Source of the DNA: Seminavis robusta
Taxonomy: Eukaryota > Bacillariophyta > Bacillariophyceae > Naviculales > Naviculaceae
Reading direction: 5' to 3'
DNA length: 64,000 nt
Assembly: GCA_903772945.1 (NCBI GenBank)
Contig: CAICTM010000435.1
Span: 1 to 64,000 of the forward strand
Shown here: positions 43,337 through 53,786 of the stretch, piece after piece
Layout of the letters: each line of letters begins with the position of its first letter
Position numbering within the stretch: the first letter of the stretch is position 1
Program-made: the position numbers and the translations under genes
The notes under the pieces: generated by a model
Databases searched by the model: none
The model's input: the letters and a program-made list of their open reading frames with translations, nothing else
What the model was told of the DNA's origin: nothing

Positions 43337-46300
43337 CACTCCTGTGGTCGTCGAGCTTGTCCTAGTCGTGGTCGACCATGCTTACTTACTTACTCCGCTT
43401 AGCGCTCCTTCTTTGAACGGACCTTCTTGTCCGACCGTGACCCTCCTTCTGAGTGCCCTGGCTCTGAGTGTTCCACAACACCCATCAACTTGTCCACGTT
43501 CTGTTGAACAGTCGACCTTGGTTCGCTTCGTCCAGAAGTCCGCAACCATATCATCAGTTGGACACCGTCCACACTGATCTCCTTCTTTGCGACTCTGTCG
43601 CTCACAAGAAGTAACTAATGTTGATGTGCTTCGTTCGTTTACTACTAGAAGCTTTGCCGTTCTTCTCTAGAAGAATGGCACTCTTGTTGTCCTGATAGAC
43701 TATAGTTTCTTTAATACATAGCCTTGCTCCCGAAGGAACTGCCTCGTCCAAGGATCGATGGCATCAGGTCATCACTGCTACGAGTTCACTCTAGTTGAGC
43801 TTCTCGTGTTCATCTTCTGTTTCGTCGAAGTCGATAATGGTAACCGGTGCCCATGGTCAAACCCCTCCGGTATGACCCTCATGTTTGGATGGACTCGAAA
43901 GAACCATCACATACCATTTCAATATGCCATTCCGTCGGCTTTGAGAATAATGGTAGTTTTCTAGTACATCTAATGTACTGCATGAGGTTGACTAGTTTCC
44001 CAATCTGTGCCTATTTGGTTCCTTGACTCTAGTCGTAAGGAACGATATCGCCGACCTGTGTCTGGTCGGGCTCTCTTCGTACGAATAACACTTTAGCCAC
44101 CAGCTGTGAAAGGTGTCTGCCTTGCTCGTTGGGAGCTCTTTGCAGGATTCGTCTACTATGAATAGTCTTTCGGGGCTGCACTACTTCTGTTTTCGTCCCC
44201 CCTTCCTCTGGCGATGCCTTCTCGAAGGCTTCCAGGATTTCATCAACGTACTTGTACTTTGATACGTTGCATTGACCCTTCGCGTGAAGTCTATGGTCAT
44301 GCAAGATACGTGTGGACCTTCCCTCGGCTCACCGTCATCTTCTCCAGTGCCGTCCTCGAATAGCTTTCGTATTCATCACGAAGCACTTGGATCAGCTGGT
44401 TGTTAACCTTCGAGTCCTTGTGGCTAAGCTTACAGTGTCTACATGCCAGCAGACTGTTTGTTGTTTGCCTGTGCACCATTCTGTTGGCTAACATGGGTCG
44501 TAAGGATTAATCTTAAATCCTTCCGGACCATCGCTTCCGGAACTTACGGTAGTATAGTAGCTAGCTACCATGGTCCGTAGATGGCATTCAAGCATTGAGT
44601 AGCATGCTTGTTGCCTTCTTATGTTGTCACGAACGGTTTGAAGACATCTGGGGCTATTTAACACAGCATGTCTACTAATACTCTCTTACTCTAATATTAC
44701 CATATCTTTTTCATCCTCGACCTTGTCTGGATGAAGGCGTTCGGGATGTAAATTACTGCCACATCCCTTTCCTCTTCAGCGTCGATTATCAGGAGAGTAG
44801 CACTGCTTCTGTCGACACTGTGGCGAGCTTGCGTCTTCCTTGGAGATGAAGTCACGCTGCTTGTTGCCTCCTGCAACCGCTCGGCCTTGGATCTTCCCGT
44901 TCCTTTTCAACTTTAGGAACAGGTGGTGACTCTAGGATACTCTTGCGTTCCATATCGCTGAGTTCTTCCATTTTTTCGGACGGAAGGTATCCCTGAGATG
45001 TAACTGTTTCATTCTCGGCAAAGGCTGCATCGTGCGCTTTGTCCTTCCACTCCTTGAGTCCAGCCTTCATGACAACTGTGTTATGATGGCTGCTACCACA
45101 TCAGGTTCTTCTTCCACCTGTGTGTAGAACATGGTGCATCTGGGTGAAGACACGTTCAGTTGTATGGACGTTTGGCGTCTCATACTTCTTTCCATCGAAG
45201 CTCGGTATACGATTCCTTTGCTTGTGTCCTCACTCTACTAGACCTGCGCATTCCTGGCGTCTGCTCAGGTGCGCTTGGGTTTCAACACCCATCCTGGGAT
45301 CTGTTCAGGGGCTGTTGGTCCGTAGTAGGTTCCGGTTCTCTACCGTTTCGACGATAGGTTGTGTAACCGTTTCCGTTTCGATTTTCGGTTCGCCGATTTC
45401 ATTCGGTTCTTTGACTATCGATTCGTCGTCGTGTGACGTGTGTTGGGATCGTCGGGATCATCTTCCATTTCGTTCAGGCATCCGCGTCCAGTCCTCATCG
45501 TTTGGATCATTGTAGTTGGGGGTGCGTCATTGCTTTCTTCCCCTTCCACTCCTGTGATCTCGAATCACCATGGGTCTATTTTTCCGATCAGTAAAAACGA
45601 GTAGTTTAGGCTGATCTTTTCCTAATAGATTGACTCTAGCTATCACTGTGTCGGGCATTGGGATCTTGTCCCATGAATGCCGAGTATTTTCTTGCCGGAG
45701 CGGAGGCTCATAAATTTGTAGCCTCCTTGCTTATTTCCGCTCGTTCCCATACAGATGGCCGCCTTTGTGCGTCCTACCATGCTGTTATGGGGCGAGTCTT
45801 CTTCATGCACCTGGCAGTAGTCTCCGAACTGCAGGCGCAGGTGCTTTTTGTAGTCCAGGGACTCTCCCATCATTATCATGCGGGGGCTCATTGTCTCGCT
45901 GACCCCCGCCTTACTTGGGAAGTACGTCAACTGTTTGACGACTTGTAACACCAAGTTGACGGTTAATATTTTTGGCATGCGTGTAAACGGTAGGCTATGC
46001 CGGACAGCTCGTGTCCTTTCCTTTACTACCCGGATTCTACGTTCGATCTCGGGTACGTGCTCGTTAGCACTGGCAACGTTCACTACCGTCCACCCGGCAT
46101 TGCCATGATTGTGTTGGACAGAGCTCAAACTCATTGTCCACATGAATGTCGTGATTCTAAAACCACGAGCCTTGTAGAATCGATGGACCTCCTAACTGCT
46201 TCTAGATGGTCTCTAGCTTCCTGTTGGGCAGGTGTCAGATGTTGTAAAATCGATTTTACGCTTAGCGTTAACAGAACGGATTTCCTGCCACAAAGAAAAC

Positions 46301-47164
46301 GCCCATCGTTAGGAACACATCCTTGTGTAATTGCAAAAAGTCTCTCGGCACTTTCATTGCATTGCCTGCCACTGCGTTCGTTTTCGTTCGAGTGGTCTTG
46401 CCTTTCAACGCATCAATATCCTTGCCCATATAGCTTGTGCCGTGTGATGTCTTCGACGGTCACAGGGCAGTTTGCGATTTGATTCTCATAATCGCCCATC
46501 GGAAATCTTTAATCGATGGATAGACGATTTGCTTATATAGCAGCTTCGCCCTTGATGCGGCTTTAACTTGTCGTTTGCTGAAGCCTTCCTTATTTTCGGC
46601 GACAGTATTCACAAGTGCCTTCCCTTTTTTCCTAGGGTATGAACGTGTAATCCTTCACTGTTCATTTCGTATACTACGTCCGGTAGGCCTGTCTAATGAC
46701 TGTGTAGGTTCCTTTCGGACAGTCATAGACGATGTTGCAATTCTTGCGGACATTCTTCACAGATAAGATTTTCGTGATTCCTCTTTCATCGAACATACTC
46801 TCTGTTTGTGGCCAGCTACTTGGCTGTGTGCTGGACCTTCAGCTTGCCTCCGGTACTCTTCACTGTAATTGACGATCGGCTTTCCTAGTGTCGGTAACAT
46901 GTCTTTATTACAGAAAAATCCAACGTGGACTGGTTGTCCAGTAGCTGGACCTCTCTCATATCTTTTTCGTCCAATCCTTTGTGTGTGGCGACTATGCCTT
47001 GCTTCGGTTTCTTCGTTCCGTCCGCGAAAGCGGTACGTCGAACGTAAAGAAACGTTTCTCGACTTTCTCGTCATCTGACTGCGTGATGTCAGAGTCGGCA
47101 TCATCCGTTCTTCCTCCAGGGTTGCAATGCTGTCGTCATTTTATCTTGCATTTGCTGATAGTAG

Positions 47165-48607
47165 CTAGGGTTCTCCTTTGAACGCTACTAGAGCTTTTCT
47201 GCTCGACGTGCTTGACTTGCTACGCTTGCTCGACCTAGACTTGTCATCGTCGTCTTTGTCTTTATCTTTGTCTTTATCTTTGTCAGGACAGTGCGAGGCT
47301 GGATGTCCTTTATCGTGGCAGGAAAAGCATTCTTTCTCTTTCCAATATTCTTTATCGTAGCTCGCGTTTCCGCGGCCTTTTCCTCTGCCACCACCCCGTC
47401 CTCTCCCGCCTTGTGCTGTCTGAGCAAAGGAACTTCCATGGGAAGTGGACTGTCGTGGGATGTTACTCTTGGTGTGTTTGTCCAAAAGGTGTAATACCTC
47501 ATGTAACGTGTGGGGATAGTTATCAGTGCCTTTGGCAAAGTCGTCCCTCAGGTTCTGTTTAAGCTTGGTATTTTCGGCTGAACTATTTGTTAAGAAGATG
47601 TAACTATAGAAGATGTAACTATAGTACCGTTCTTCAGCGTATTCCGAGACTTTCTTCTGGTCATCGGCTCCAAGGTCAGCGTATGCTGTGTTTGGGTGGA
47701 GTAGTTTCGCCGTATGCAGCAGGGCTGCATCGTGTAGCTTGGAAATACCCACGGATTTTGCAATGTCCTTTTTCGTGGTAAATTGCTCGTGGTATTCGGA
47801 AGCGGTAAGGCTCCCTTGGTGGAAATTCAACAGTTGTTTTTCCAGTTGGAATAATGTGTGGTACACAAAATTATCATCGGTCTGGGCCATGATCGTCTTA
47901 TGGATCATTTTTCGTAGCTCCAGTGGGTCGCATCTTAACAGGACGTCTTCGTAGTCCGTGTTCTGCTTCATCTTGTCCTTTAATAGTCGGGTGCACTGCC
48001 CTAGGATCAAGTTGAATGCTTTGCCTCTATTTTCTTGTAGTTTTGCCAACCTCGTAAGGTGGGTCTTCATCAGCCCTGCATACTCTGCTTTCTCGAGTCC
48101 GCCGAGTTCCTCGTCCGGTGGATCTTCTATGGCTGCAGTGAGGTTGGCTATTTCATTTTCGAGTTTTGCTTTCTCTATCGTTAGTGTGCGTAAGCTACCG
48201 AGAGTTGGGTTTTCAATGACCTCTGCTATCTCGTCTTCCAGTAGCTCTAGGCTTTCCTCGGTCGCCGTTAGGAGACGAAGGTTGTTCTGTTCACGTCGTT
48301 CCGCTGCCGCGTCAAGCCTGTTCCGGGTCTCCTCTGAGTACACCGGTGCTACCAACACTGTCTGTTTCAGGTTGCGTAGCTCATTGCTCATGTCGTCACC
48401 CATCGTTTGTCCAACGTGGATGACGATCTTCTCCCATGTGCGTATCATCTGGTCTGCCGTTCCAGATCCAGTTGTACCGAAGTTAAACACATGTTGGTCG
48501 AGGGCTTTGCATGAACCTTTCTGCTGGTTCGACGATGGGCTGGTTCTTCCATGCCCTCGTGCTTTGCCGCCTCCTCGGCCACCTCGTCCTTTACCTCTAC
48601 CGCTCAT
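47165..48607 (-). CDS. Copia gag-like polyprotein region
   Basis: A frame of 480 residues that looks whole. It starts with an Arg/Gly-rich segment (GRGKGRGGRGGGKARG), followed by a helical capsid-like middle. The nucleocapsid-type zinc knuckle CFSCHDKGHPASHC (C-x2-C-x4-H-x4-C) lies near the end, and a KD repeat follows it. It belongs to the element at 43190-49485, upstream (in the minus-strand sense) of the broken pol region. Confidence 0.88.
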   Translation of the reverse strand: MSGRGKGRGGRGGGKARGHGRTSPSSNQQKGSCKALDQHVFNFGTTGSGTADQMIRTWEKIVIHVGQTMGDDMSNELRNLKQTVLVAPVYSEETRNRLDAAAERREQNNLRLLTATEESLELLEDEIAEVIENPTLGSLRTLTIEKAKLENEIANLTAAIEDPPDEELGGLEKAEYAGLMKTHLTRLAKLQENRGKAFNLILGQCTRLLKDKMKQNTDYEDVLLRCDPLELRKMIHKTIMAQTDDNFVYHTLFQLEKQLLNFHQGSLTASEYHEQFTTKKDIAKSVGISKLHDAALLHTAKLLHPNTAYADLGADDQKKVSEYAEERYYSYIFYSYIFLTNSSAENTKLKQNLRDDFAKGTDNYPHTLHEVLHLLDKHTKSNIPRQSTSHGSSFAQTAQGGRGRGGGRGKGRGNASYDKEYWKEKECFSCHDKGHPASHCPDKDKDKDKDKDDDDKSRSSKRSKSSTSSRKALVAFKGEP

Positions 48608-49338
48608 TGTCTATGCTACGGTAGGTGGACTATTTCAATTCGTTGTTTTTTGATTGACTAGCTCTTTTAATTTAAGTTCTCGTCCGACTACTTATTCGTC
48701 TTATGGCTATGGGGCGATAAACTTCAAATTATACTCCTGGCTAGGGAGTGTTAAATCTATTTACTAAAGATCTTGCAGGGAGGGAACGATTGCTTCACAC
48801 ACTGTGCGGTCGTTTCCACTCCGAACCCGTTTCTTTGTATTGTTGATTCCTTGTTGGGTGCCTTTCCTTTGGCCCCTGCGCTGGCACTATGGCTTTCGCG
48901 CTTGTTGTTGGCTCTGACAGTTCCGGCTGGATGCTGTCGGCTCTTCTATCGGCAATCCTTGTGGATTCTGCCGATGAAACTCTGCTGCGTCGTCGTCGAC
49001 GGCGGCTGCAGTCTCCTCTCGCGTCTTCGCGATCGATCCGTCCTCGGATCCTTCACTCGTGTGCCTTCAGTTCCACCGAAGGGCTTCTCTTGTTGCTGTC
49101 GTTCCTTGACAGTCTTCTCTCTGTTGCTGTCGATGCTTCGACAGTCTTGGTCTCTATCGATCCTCTTCTTCGGCACGACGATCCTCGGTCGTCCGATCTT
49201 GATCTTGCGTCGCGTTCGGCGTCGGCTTCGGCCGATACTCGCTCCTCTTGTGTTCTTCTCTTCGCGTCGCGATCTTTCTGCTTGGTTTCGTTGCTTCGAT
49301 AGGCTCCTCGTTGATAGTAGACCACTTTTTCAATAGTA

Positions 49339-49485
49339 TGTTAGTTGCTCTAAGCTCTCTTCTAGTAGTTACTGTTGCTATTGAGATACTATTGAAAAAG
49401 TGGGTGTGGGCTACCAGCTTTTACTACTGGCATCAAATTCTAGTACAGAGGTACAGGTTGAATCCCTAATCGCGAATCCCCAACA
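49339..49485 (-). repeat. LTR (right end of the Copia element)
   Basis: 147 bp identical by eye to 43190-43336. This is the 5' LTR in the minus-strand direction, followed by the target-site copy ATCCC. About 730 bp of leader separate it from gag. Confidence 0.9.
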
Positions 49486-49606
49486 ATCCCGGCTCCCTTG
49501 AAAGCTGCAGGTACTAGCTACAGTCAACATTCAGATATATATACAGGGGGGGATTCAGGAATCCAGTAAATATAATAGTGTGTCTAAATATAGAGCGTTA
49601 CTGCTA

Positions 49607-49985
49607 CTAACCACTAGTAAAGAACGAGTGGAGAGTGCCATCACGTTTGCGTTTGCCGGCCCTTGTCGCCCTGGCAAACCTATCAAGATGCACAGTAGCA
49701 GCTTGGTTGATACCCAAGCTGGAGGCACTTTCGGACAGCTTATTGAGCGCCTCTTCAGCTTCGGCAAATGAGGCAAACGCATCGGCAGGTTCCGGGTCAA
49801 CGTCCATCGGTTCAGGCTCCTCGTTGTTGGCGCAGATCCATGTACGCAACAAGCCTCTTCTCCAACTCCGGATACTTTGGCGCAACATGTCGCTTGGATT
49901 TGTCCCTACCAACCAAAGTCTTGCTGTCGTATTGCTTCAGGTCTTCAGGTAACGACCAAAACTCTGCTGTTCCGACTGCGTTCCT
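49607..49985 (-). pseudogene. Pogo/Tigger-like DNA transposon remnant
   Basis: On the minus strand a CENPB-type helix-turn-helix segment reads SLPEDLKQYDSKTLVG and KRHVAPKYPELEKRLVAYM (about 49965-49815). KYPELE is the family signature at the DNA-binding helix. A second frame carries a C-terminal part with NKLSESASSLGINQAA and LDRFARATRAGKRKRDGTLHSFF. The catalytic DDE core is missing, so this is an internally deleted copy. I do not see convincing terminal inverted repeats. Confidence 0.5.
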
Positions 49986-50367
49986 GATTCACGGTCACTC
50001 GTGACTGGGGGGGGGAACTCGAGATATAATAAATATTATAGAGCGAATAAATATAAGATTATAAATATAAGCGAGCGTTAACTGTACCGGTAGCTAGCTA
50101 GGGACTGGAAAAACCCAGCTCATTCATTGAATATGATTCTTCCGTGCCTCTAAATTTAAACTCTAGCCAGCTATCCAGTCAGCTTGCTATCGGTAGCTCT
50201 TCCTATCCAGTTACTGTACCTCTGGGAAAGTTGAGCGAGATAAGCCAAAAGCCAAGAGGATTGGAGATTAGGACGCACATTTACTCAAGCTCTTGGCAGC
50301 AACGACCAAAGCACGCAACACATACCGGTAACACAACGACACAACACAACCACCAATCAAGTTGACC

Positions 50368-51354
50368 ATGTCCAACAACGGCAGCCGCCAACAACAATCC
50401 ACTGCGACTGGTGGCAACAATGAACCAGAAGCAACAGAATCATGTTCACAGAGCGCATTTTCGCAGGCCGTGAAAGCGCTTTCCCGAGATATGCCAATTC
50501 TGATGCACGGTTCGGGTGACGTGCCACCGGATCAAGTCAATCCAGATACCGTACAGCTTTTGTCCGAGTTGACGGCTCAGTATATTGCCAATCTAGTTGA
50601 TGCGGCCTTGGATGCACAGCGCCTGTTGACGGGAGGTGAGGCGACAACTCCTCCGCCTCCCTGTTTCCCTCGAAGACGAAAGCCACGTCTACCATCGCTT
50701 CCTCCGCCACCACCGAAAAAGAAAGCAGCTGGCGACGGAGAGATTGTTTTAAAGAAGAGACCTCGTCGTCCAGATATCGAATACTGGGATGAACCACTGC
50801 CCATGCCGAAAATTGTAACAGAACCAGTAGCCAAGAAACCAAAGACAAAGAAAGATGCTACCGGCAGAGGACCCAAAAGCTACACAATCAACGACATTAC
50901 GGAAGAAGAGGAGAGCAAGATGGTGCCGGTGGATAGTTGGGTGGGCGTTGCGGGTGTTGATCTCTTTGAGCAGTCTCGTTCTCGGGTGGCTCATGTGCGC
51001 GCCCCTGACGCTTTGGGAGTGCAGAACTTTGTCTTTCCAATCTGCCACGATGGCTTTTTGTATGGCAAAGTCATTCAAATTCAAGCCTCTCGCCGACAAA
51101 TTGCTCCCGTTTTGGTCGTTCCGGAATTGCTGGACATTGTGCGAACGGAAGGAGCTTTGGTGAAAAAACACGAACATGCTCCTCGACGCAAAAAATCAGA
51201 ATCCAAAGCCAAGGACAGCGGTGACGCCGATGTGCTAGATGAGGAGCCAGAACAGGAGCTAGAAGAAGATCCACAGGATGAAGACGCCGCCTGGCCTGGA
51301 CTGGAATATTTGTTGCCAGTTCACGTGCTCACGGAGGCTACCACCAGTTCCTAG
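50368..51354 (+). CDS. Unrecognised nuclear-like protein with a short histone-fold-like N-terminus
   Basis: A single-exon protein of 328 residues from ATG 50368 (ACCATGTCC). The frame also opens with TTG at 50362, six bases earlier. The N-terminal region SAFSQAVKALSRDMPIL...LLSELTAQYIANLVDAALDAQRLLTGG (about 35-92) has the spacing of a histone-fold helix pair (TAF-like), which is an inference from helical pattern only. A Pro-rich stretch and Lys-rich segments follow. A region rich in bulky residues (PLPMPKIVTEPV, SWVGVAGVDLFE, ICHDGFLYGKVIQIQA, about 140-250) may be a small beta domain. The end is Asp/Glu-rich. No catalytic residues are identified. Confidence 0.55.
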   Translation: MSNNGSRQQQSTATGGNNEPEATESCSQSAFSQAVKALSRDMPILMHGSGDVPPDQVNPDTVQLLSELTAQYIANLVDAALDAQRLLTGGEATTPPPPCFPRRRKPRLPSLPPPPPKKKAAGDGEIVLKKRPRRPDIEYWDEPLPMPKIVTEPVAKKPKTKKDATGRGPKSYTINDITEEEESKMVPVDSWVGVAGVDLFEQSRSRVAHVRAPDALGVQNFVFPICHDGFLYGKVIQIQASRRQIAPVLVVPELLDIVRTEGALVKKHEHAPRRKKSESKAKDSGDADVLDEEPEQELEEDPQDEDAAWPGLEYLLPVHVLTEATTSS

Positions 51355-52277
51355 GTATTGTTGGTTTATTAAAACTCTGCATCGTGTTCTATTCCGATGA
51401 TCAATTAATTGGGACCTCCTGTGGCCAGCTAGGCGACAAGTTGAAGGAAGTACAAACCGTACGAGTGGTATCTGCTATAGTTGAGTTGTTATCGTTAATG
51501 CTTCCTAGCTAGCTAGCTAGCTTTAATCGGCTCAGACAGTGCATTGAAGAAGAACAATCATTGGCCAGTGGTACATGTAGCCAGAATTCAGTCGAGCTGG
51601 CATGCAATGCAGCGAGACGTACATGAGAGGGGTACGGTAGGGGTGGAAAGAGACAGGCCCAAAAGGCCTGGCTGCAAGAGCGGAGTGGGATGCTTTCCAT
51701 GCAAAGCAACCTAGTAGCGATATCAGTACATTGTTACAACAAAATTAACTGGATCGACACATCGAGAGGACGAAAACCAGTTGGCTGATCGTCGTCAGGA
51801 ATCTTGCTTCGGAGCCGAATGGTTCAGACTCTGGGTCCCGGAGTCCACAGTTAGAAAACTGGCTTCGGGAAAGTCCGCTCCTAACTAACTGAGATGGTGC
51901 AGCGAATCATCGCGATAGGGCACCCGTGCCATGTATCCGCATTCATGTCTGCTAGCCAGCCAGCTACCGGTAGCTAGTAATAGTATGATAGGTACAAGTC
52001 CTGGTAGTATTATAGAATTTATGCGTTATAATGAGTCTGTTCAAAAAGAGGCCCCGAAGGAAGTGGACCAAAAGCCCTCGCAAAGAAAGAGTCGTCGCTT
52101 CGCCTCGTTGGATGGATGGAGGTCCCATCCGGCGCAGCCCTTACACCATCTCGTCCCAGGGGGTGTATCCAGCGATCTCTCTCTCTTTTTGCCCGACCAG
52201 TCGTCTGATCTGGCTTTTGTGGCTACTTCTATTGTTGTGTACAGTTAGTTTGCTTTCGTTCGTAGCAATCATCCCGC
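51355..52277. other. Intergenic region
   Basis: The 923 bp contain a CTAG array at 51504-51521 and a TACCGGTAGCTAG block at about 51964-51977. No supported gene is seen. Confidence 0.45.
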
Positions 52278-53786
52278 TCACATGGTCCATTTAAGCGCCT
52301 TTGTCTCACGCAAAGCCTGGCTAGTCTTCTTCCTGGCTTCAGCCTTGGTCAACAGGTAGTACTTTCCGGTGGCATCATCCTTTTTGACAAATCTTCCCCC
52401 ATAACTGCACACATGATCCACAATCGCACGGCTCAAATCAGTTTTGACAGTCTTGGCTTCAGTGCTTCTGTACATCATCTTCATTTCACTGACGACTTGG
52501 CGATATCTCTTGTTGCTGTTGATTAAACAATAGAAAGAAATCAAGTGAGATTCAAATCTTGTAGTAGAGAGCACAATCCAATAGGCACCAGACCCAACTT
52601 ACCCGAAGTGATGGTTGCTCTTTCCACCACGGCCACACAAGATGTCCAGATCTCGAATCTCAGGAATGAAGACCTTGCCCGCGCTTTCGTCGTCGGAGCT
52701 ATCGTCGTCCTTGGACTTTCTCTTTCGGCTCTCCTTGGCTTCAGGAGAAAAGCCTGGAGACTTGGCAGCTGCTGCCAAGGAGGCGCCTGCTCCAAGACCA
52801 GCAGGCGAACCCATGGTAGCAGAAGCAGTCATTGCAGCAGCATTGCTAGGCGGAGGCATACCGGCAACAGCCCCCATCCGGTTGGGCAAAGAAAGACTGG
52901 CAGCACGCAACATCTCCAGACCCTGACCAGATACCCCCTCATTGGGTAAGTTCCTCCAAGGTCCAGTGGTTGCTGGCCCAGCACCCAAAAAGTTGGATCC
53001 AAAGGGACCTCCAGGGAAAACGCCAGCTGCATGCTGTGCCAAAAGGAACCGACGGCGAGGATCGTACATGGAAGGGTATGCAGCAGCACCCAAGGCTGCA
53101 CGTCGTGCAGCCGCAAGCTCGAGGCTTGTGCCTCTGTTCAAGGAAGGAGGTCCAGCAGTGAGGCTTGTGCCTCTAGTCAAAGACGGAGGTCCAGCAGTGA
53201 GGCTGGTACCCCTTGTCAAAGAAGGAACACCAGAGAGACTGGTGCCTCTTGTTAAGGAAGGAGGACAAGCAGTGAGGCTGGCGCCCCTTGTTAAGGAAGG
53301 AGGCATAGCAGCACTTAGGCTAGTTCCACGGGTCAATGAAGGTGGTGCTGCACTGAGGCTGGTACCACGGGTCAATGAAGGAGGCGCTGCACTAAGGCTG
53401 GTTCCACGGGACAACGAAGGTGGGCCCAGGTCAAGGCTTTGCGCCGCTCTGAGCCTGGGGGCAGACAAGTCTAGACTCTGGGAGGCTCGGAGAGAAGGAG
53501 GCATGGACGCCAATAGCTGATCGCGAGGGCTGAAAGCAGAGGTTCGAAGGGAGCTGCCAAGGCTGGAAGGGAGGCCTTGAGCGGATCTTGAGGCAGCAGT
53601 GGCCCTGGCGACTGCAGTGGCTCGGTGGAGACTGGCTTCGGCCTCCAAGACGGATTGCAGACCAAGGCCATCGTGGGCGGAGGTAGGGGAAGATCGGTTG
53701 GGGCTGGTTGCGTCGCTCATTCCTTTCTTGATAATGTGAAATGTGGAATGCTCTCGGAGTCCAGCTGCGGCTGTTGCCATTACCAT
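52278..53786 (-). CDS. DUF6824-domain regulator with tandem LTRGTSL repeats
   Basis: Model: complement of join(52278..52515, 52603..53786), 473 residues, with an 87-bp intron (GTAAGT to AACAG) between HHFG and NKRYRQVV. The DUF6824 block is DILCGRGGKSNHHFG/NKRYRQVVSEMK, followed by TDLSRAIVDHVCSYGGRFVKKDDATGKYYLLTKAEARKKTSQALRE. I know this from diatom proteins with a presumed DNA-binding or chromatin role. Residues 122-222 carry eight tandem repeats of about 13 residues, PPSLTRGTSLSAA, each with an L-x-R-x-x-S site. A Ser/Ala-rich segment and a KRKSKDDDSSDD patch lie between the repeats and the domain. Confidence 0.85.

Larger units (their letters stand above)
43190..49485 (-). mobile_element. 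Ty1/Copia (diatom CoDi-like) LTR retrotransposon, broken
   Basis: A 6.3-kb element with 147-bp terminal repeats at 43190-43336 and 49339-49485 that look identical by eye. The LTRs begin TGTTAG and end CCAACA. A 5-bp target duplication ATCCC lies at 43185-43189 and 49486-49490. It is transcribed on the minus strand. The gag region (47165-48607) looks whole. The pol region to its 3' side is broken: it carries several breaks, although an integrase-like part is recognisable at about 45643-46143 by diatom-typical blocks such as ERRIRVVKERTRAVRH and GKKI. The identical LTRs and intact target duplication indicate a young insertion in evolutionary terms. Age cannot be stated without a substitution rate. 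Confidence 0.88.

Noticed and set aside
48773-49336. Plus-strand frame of 187 residues inside the Copia element
   Set aside because: It runs antisense to the element's leader between gag and the LTR, and its Ser/Leu/Arg pattern fits a shadow of the element sequence.
49541-50080. Terminal inverted repeats of the pogo-like remnant
   Set aside because: TA-flanked CAG-like ends exist near 49543 and 50080, but the two sides do not match well enough to call inverted repeats.
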